From NCBI RefSeq assembly GCF_000482365.1, contig NZ_KI535310.1, forward strand, positions 55,127-119,126: a stretch of DNA of 64,000 nt. Reading direction: 5' to 3'. The position numbers and the translations under genes were made by a program. Origin of the DNA: Porphyromonas uenonis DSM 23387 = JCM 13868. Lineage in GTDB: Bacteria; Bacteroidota; Bacteroidia; Bacteroidales; Porphyromonadaceae. The notes under the pieces were generated by a model. It did no database searches. It was not told the DNA's origin and saw only the letters and a program-made list of their open reading frames with translations. Positions within the stretch are counted from its first letter, which is position 1; each line of letters starts with the position of its first letter. Below, one piece after another: positions 60,832 through 64,000 of this stretch.

Positions 60832-61695
60832 ATGTTACAGAATAGATATGACTTCATCCTACTCTTTGATGTCAAGGATGGCAATCCCAATGGAGACCCT
60901 GATGGTGGCAACCTGCCCCGCGTAGACCCTGAGACTGGCGAGGGACTCGTCACGGATGTGTGTATCAAGCGCAAGGTGCGCAACTACATACAGATGGCGA
61001 CTGACCAAGGGATCTTCGTCAGAGAGAACTCTGTCCTCAATGACTCCATCAATGCGGCTGTCGAAGAGGCTACAGGCAAGGATGCTAAGACGAAAAACGC
61101 CTCAGACCGTGACAAGGCTCGCGCCCTCATGTGTCAGAAGTATTACGACATACGTGCTTTCGGAGCTGTCCTCTCCACGGGCAACAATGCTGGTCAGGTG
61201 CGTGGTCCCATTCAGCTAACCTTCGCACGCTCCATTGATCCGATCTTCCCCCACGAGCATACCATCACACGTATGGCTGCCACAGATGCTAAGGAGCAAA
61301 AGGCCAACGAAGAGGCTGACGACAAGGGCGGCAACCGCACCATGGGGCGCAAAGCCACCGTGCCCTACGGACTATATAAGATGTATGGCTTCGTGACGCC
61401 ACACTTTGCCGAGGACACAGGCTTCACGGAAGATGACTTGAATCGCTTCTGGGAGGCACTCCAGAATATGTTTGACCTAGATCACTCCGCAGCCCGTGGA
61501 CTTATGAGCCTGCAGAAGTTGATCATCTTCAAGCATGACTCGCCTCTGGGCAATGCGCCTGCGCACAAGCTCTTCGAGCGTGTCTCCGTAGCACGGCGTG
61601 AGGGACTCACGGGTCCCGCACGCGACTTCTCCGACTACACCGTCCAGATCGATCGCAACGGACTCCAGGGAGTCGAGGTCATCGAGCTCGTCTAG
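60832..61695 (+). CDS. cas7c: Cas7 of type I-C (Csd2), Cascade backbone
   Basis: RRM-fold protein that coats the crRNA spacer. It has 287 residues: [32 protein letters not shown] is the I-C Cas7 signature, followed by [14 protein letters not shown] and [18 protein letters not shown]. The gap to cas8c is 11 bp. A hairpin with T-run separates it from cas4. Confidence 0.95.
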   Translation: MLQNRYDFILLFDVKDGNPNGDPDGGNLPRVDPETGEGLVTDVCIKRKVRNYIQMATDQGIFVRENSVLNDSINAAVEEATGKDAKTKNASDRDKARALMCQKYYDIRAFGAVLSTGNNAGQVRGPIQLTFARSIDPIFPHEHTITRMAATDAKEQKANEEADDKGGNRTMGRKATVPYGLYKMYGFVTPHFAEDTGFTEDDLNRFWEALQNMFDLDHSAARGLMSLQKLIIFKHDSPLGNAPAHKLFERVSVARREGLTGPARDFSDYTVQIDRNGLQGVEVIELV

Positions 61696-61708
61696 CCCGC
61701 TTTACACG

Positions 61709-61750
61709 AAAGTTCCTTCCGTAGCGCACTCCACTACGGCAGGGGCTTTT
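61709..61750 (+). terminator. Terminator-like hairpin between cas7 and cas4
   Basis: AAAGttccttCCGTAG and CTACGGcaggggCTTT fold around CGCACTCCA, followed by TCTCT. It sits between the interference genes and the adaptation genes. Confidence 0.55.
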
Positions 61751-61772
61751 CTCTAAAACGACCTTCTTCCCC

Positions 61773-62450
61773 ATGAGACGCTACAGCGACGAAGAGCTAC
61801 TGACAATCTCCGAGATACAGCACTACTGCTTCTGTCCACGTCAGTGGCAACTGATCACCCTAGAGCAACTATGGCACGACAACCACCTCACAGCGCTAGG
61901 GCAGATCCTGCACAAGCGTGTGGACCAACCTGAGCTGAGCGCTCGCGTGGGAGACACGATCACGATGAGGCGAGTGCCACTCGTCTCCTACACTTTAGGG
62001 CTATACGGGCTATCCGACGCAGTGGAGTTGACCCCGCTACGGGATCATAGCCTAAGCCCCTTCCGACATCCTAAGTATCCAGGGGCGTGGCAGGCGACTC
62101 CTGTCGAATATAAGCGTGGCAAGCCTAAAACTCACCTCGCTGACAAACTGCAGCTCTGCGCTCAGGTCATAGCCCTTGAAGAGCTGTACCAAGTCTCTAT
62201 TCCCTGCGGTGCACTCTACTATGGAGAGACACGGCATCGCCTGCAGGTCAAGATGGACGACGCCTTGCGGACAGCGTGCTACGAGGTGGCACGTAAGATG
62301 CACGAGGCCTTTGCGCAGCGCACGCCTATACCAGCGCACTACACCCGTCAGTGCCGCTCCTGCTCTCTCCTCGATGAGTGCATGCCTCGCATCGCATCAC
62401 ACCGATCGGCCAGGAGCTACCTAAAGCATCACGACATACTCACCTTATGA
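61773..62450 (+). CDS. cas4: Cas4 nuclease (spacer trimming)
   Basis: RecB-like Fe-S nuclease that trims prespacers and sets PAM-correct integration with Cas1-Cas2. It has 225 residues. The first cluster Cys is in QHYCFCPRQWQL (about residue 24), the last three in YTRQCRSCSLLDECMP near the C-terminus. VEYKRGKPK holds the catalytic lysine. The stop overlaps cas1 (ATGA). Confidence 0.94.
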   Translation: MRRYSDEELLTISEIQHYCFCPRQWQLITLEQLWHDNHLTALGQILHKRVDQPELSARVGDTITMRRVPLVSYTLGLYGLSDAVELTPLRDHSLSPFRHPKYPGAWQATPVEYKRGKPKTHLADKLQLCAQVIALEELYQVSIPCGALYYGETRHRLQVKMDDALRTACYEVARKMHEAFAQRTPIPAHYTRQCRSCSLLDECMPRIASHRSARSYLKHHDILTL

Positions 62451-63478
62451 GAAAGCTACTCAACACCCTCTATATTCTTACGCCCAATGTCTACCTGCTC
62501 AAGGACGGCACCAATGTCGTGGCACGCGTAGATGGCGAAGAGACCTTTCGCATACCAATACACAACCTCGAGGGAATCATCACATTCTCCTATATGGGTG
62601 CTTCGCCTGGGCTGATGCAGCTCTGCGTGCAGGAGGGTGTTAAGCTCACATTCCTCACACCCACAGGTCGCTATATAGGTTCGCTAGAGGGTTCCACGAG
62701 GGGCAACGTCCTCCTGAGACGTACCCAGTACCGCATCGCTGACGACGAACCAGCTGCGACTCACTTCGCCGCACTATTTATCTCGGCCAAGATAGCCAAC
62801 CAGCGATCGGTGTTGAGCAGATATGTGAGAGATTACCACCCGACAGAGGGCGTGGAGGCAACCTTTCAAGAGGCACTCAGCCAGCTCAAAACTTTGCAGA
62901 AAAGCTTAGCCTACAAGCGTGACCGCATGGCCGTTATGGGCGTAGAGGGCTTAGCGGCGCAGCAGTACTTTGTCCTCTTTCACCACCTCATAAGGCGACC
63001 AGAGTTCACCTTCGAGGGACGATCCCGACGACCGCCTCGCGATGAGACCAATGCGTTGCTCTCGTTCTTCTACACTATCCTCGCCCACGAGGTCACGGCA
63101 GCGCTGGAGACCGTAGGGTTGGACCCATACGTGGGCTTCCTCCATACGGACAGACCAGGCAGAGCAAGCCTTGCCCTAGACCTTATGGAGGAGCTTCGCG
63201 CCTACATCGTGGATCGCTTCGTCCTGACTGTCATCAACAAACGACAAGTAGCCCCCTCAGACTTCATCACCCAGGGCGAAAATGGCTACATCCTCAGAGA
63301 CGAACCCCGCAAAGAGCTCCTAGCCGCTTGGCAACAACGCAAGCGAGAAGAGATCACGCACCCTTTCCTCCAGGAGCGTATACCGATAGGACTACTCCCC
63401 TATGCTCAGGCGCTACTCCTAGCCCGATGCCTCCGAGGAGACCTCGACGACTACCCTGTCTTCCTAATCCAAAGCTGA
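62447..63478 (+). CDS. cas1: Cas1 integrase (type I-C)
   Basis: Inserts new spacers into the array. It has 343 residues from ATG 62447, overlapping the cas4 stop; the longer frame from 62378 lies in cas4 and was rejected. TLYILTPNVYLLKDGTNVVARVDGE is the I-C type N-terminus. The metal triad is visible as Glu in GVEGLAAQQYF, His in FLHTDRPGRASLA and the Asp/Glu in LMEELRAYIVDRFV. The stop overlaps cas2. Confidence 0.96.
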   Translation: MRKLLNTLYILTPNVYLLKDGTNVVARVDGEETFRIPIHNLEGIITFSYMGASPGLMQLCVQEGVKLTFLTPTGRYIGSLEGSTRGNVLLRRTQYRIADDEPAATHFAALFISAKIANQRSVLSRYVRDYHPTEGVEATFQEALSQLKTLQKSLAYKRDRMAVMGVEGLAAQQYFVLFHHLIRRPEFTFEGRSRRPPRDETNALLSFFYTILAHEVTAALETVGLDPYVGFLHTDRPGRASLALDLMEELRAYIVDRFVLTVINKRQVAPSDFITQGENGYILRDEPRKELLAAWQQRKREEITHPFLQERIPIGLLPYAQALLLARCLRGDLDDYPVFLIQS

Positions 63479-63768
63479 TGTACCTACTTGTTACCTACGA
63501 TGTAAACACCGCCTCACCAGACGGGGCTAAGCGACTCCGCCAAGTGGCGAAGATATGCCAAAACTACGGCCAGCGTGTCCAAAACTCGGTCTTCGAGTGC
63601 CTCGTCTCTCCTGCCCAAAGGGTCGAACTAGAGGCTACTCTCACGGACACGATCAACCTCTCGAGCGACTCCCTGCGCATCTACCACCTCGGCACCAATT
63701 ACCAATCTAAGATCACCACCATTGGCAAAACAAAAGGCGTAGATCCTGAGGGCGTGCTACTCATTTAG
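63478..63768 (+). CDS. cas2: Cas2
   Basis: Dimeric ferredoxin-fold scaffold of the Cas1-Cas2 integrase. It has 96 residues. MYLLVTYDVNTAS starts with the conserved Asp at about residue 8, followed by RLRQVAKICQNYGQRVQNSVFEC, the family helix and strand. The ATG at 63478 shares its A with the cas1 TGA. It is the last cas gene before the leader and array. Confidence 0.96.
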   Translation: MYLLVTYDVNTASPDGAKRLRQVAKICQNYGQRVQNSVFECLVSPAQRVELEATLTDTINLSSDSLRIYHLGTNYQSKITTIGKTKGVDPEGVLLI

Positions 63769-63967
63769 CGGTCCGACTCGTTCGCTCTTGTACACCTCTG
63801 CGAATGCCAAGCGATCAGTGAAAAGGCACACTATTCGCATACGCTGATATCCAAGCACATACCTACTCGCAACCACCTCCAACACGACGAATACGCCTGC
63901 TCTTAGTCTCCCATTCGCAGTTCATCATCGTCTAATCCTCAACTAATGCGTACCTTTGGGCATCGCA
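63769..63967 (+). promoter_or_regulatory. CRISPR leader with -7 element
   Basis: AT-richer 199-bp stretch between cas2 and the first repeat, without ORF. TACCTTTG at 63951-63958 is a perfect -7 element only 9 bp before the first repeat, so transcription should begin at or just inside the repeat. Confidence 0.8.
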
Positions 63968-64000
63968 GTCGCACCCCACACGGGGTGCGTGAATTGAAAC
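63968..64000 (+). CRISPR. First repeat of the type I-C CRISPR array (array continues past window)
   Basis: The 33-base sequence starting GTCGCACCCC with ACAC loop, then GGGGTGCG and ending TGAATTGAAAC, matches the I-C repeat form: stem CGCACCCC/GGGGTGCG of 8 bp and the ATTGAAAC 3' handle. Only one repeat is visible because the window stops at its last base; spacers cannot be counted. Confidence 0.9.

Overview
The window looks like a chromosomal segment of a Bacteroidales bacterium, most likely Porphyromonas or a close relative. The evidence is the Bacteroidetes -7 promoter motif (TAnnTTTG, usually TACCTTTG) in front of many genes, family-restricted genes (DUF4492 before cydA, DUF4293, DUF4294, DUF2023 next to flavodoxin, the Bacteroidetes-type omega subunit), and butyrate-type EtfAB/acyl-CoA dehydrogenase genes. 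The species cannot be fixed from the sequence alone.

Layout. 1-9.3 kb: the end of a thiamine operon (thiH, thiF), pdxH, tsaB, etfB-etfA-acyl-CoA dehydrogenase, thyA and a Big2 lipoprotein. 9.8-12.7 kb: rpmH (48 codons) and divergent folate genes, pabB-pabC on minus and pabA on plus. 13-21 kb: translation genes thrS-infC-rpmI-rplT, then purB, an RluB-like pseudouridine synthase and asnS. 21-25 kb: cysteine desulfidase family gene, an FHA protein and an unknown lipoprotein. 25-29 kb: cytochrome bd oxidase (DUF4492-cydA-cydB) and argR. 29-41.5 kb: prs, bamD-rpoZ-DUF4293-guaB-miaA, a GIN-domain lipoprotein, a DivIC-like protein, an RluA-family enzyme, a DsbD-like reductase, and flavodoxin with DUF2023. 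41.9-48.3 kb: tRNA-Lys, amidase with SPOR domain, MCE protein, paired chromate-transporter halves, mtaB, a GT2 glycosyltransferase and a DUF486 membrane protein.

48.5-53.4 kb is accessory DNA that looks AT-richer than its surroundings. A tyrosine recombinase relic with an in-frame stop lies at one end and two excisionase-like HTH genes (one truncated) at the other. Between them is a minus-strand cluster: MORN/YwqK-like exported protein, LemA, DUF3137 and DUF1266. This is the best candidate for a poorly described module.

53.4-64 kb: glutathione peroxidase, NfeD and SPFH proteins, then a complete type I-C CRISPR-Cas locus (cas3-cas5-cas8c-cas7-cas4-cas1-cas2). The first CRISPR repeat ends exactly at the window edge.

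Intergenic DNA is unusually rich in repeats. There are arrays of small palindromes on a roughly 22-bp period in at least three sequence families, sitting upstream of promoters. A MITE-like family with ACGAGTA ends occurs in six places plus a bare pair of ends. There is a 142-bp element with perfect 20-bp inverted ends, a 175-bp element with GAGACTG ends, and two small tandem repeats (9 bp and 7 bp). All identifications come from reading motifs; no database search was run.
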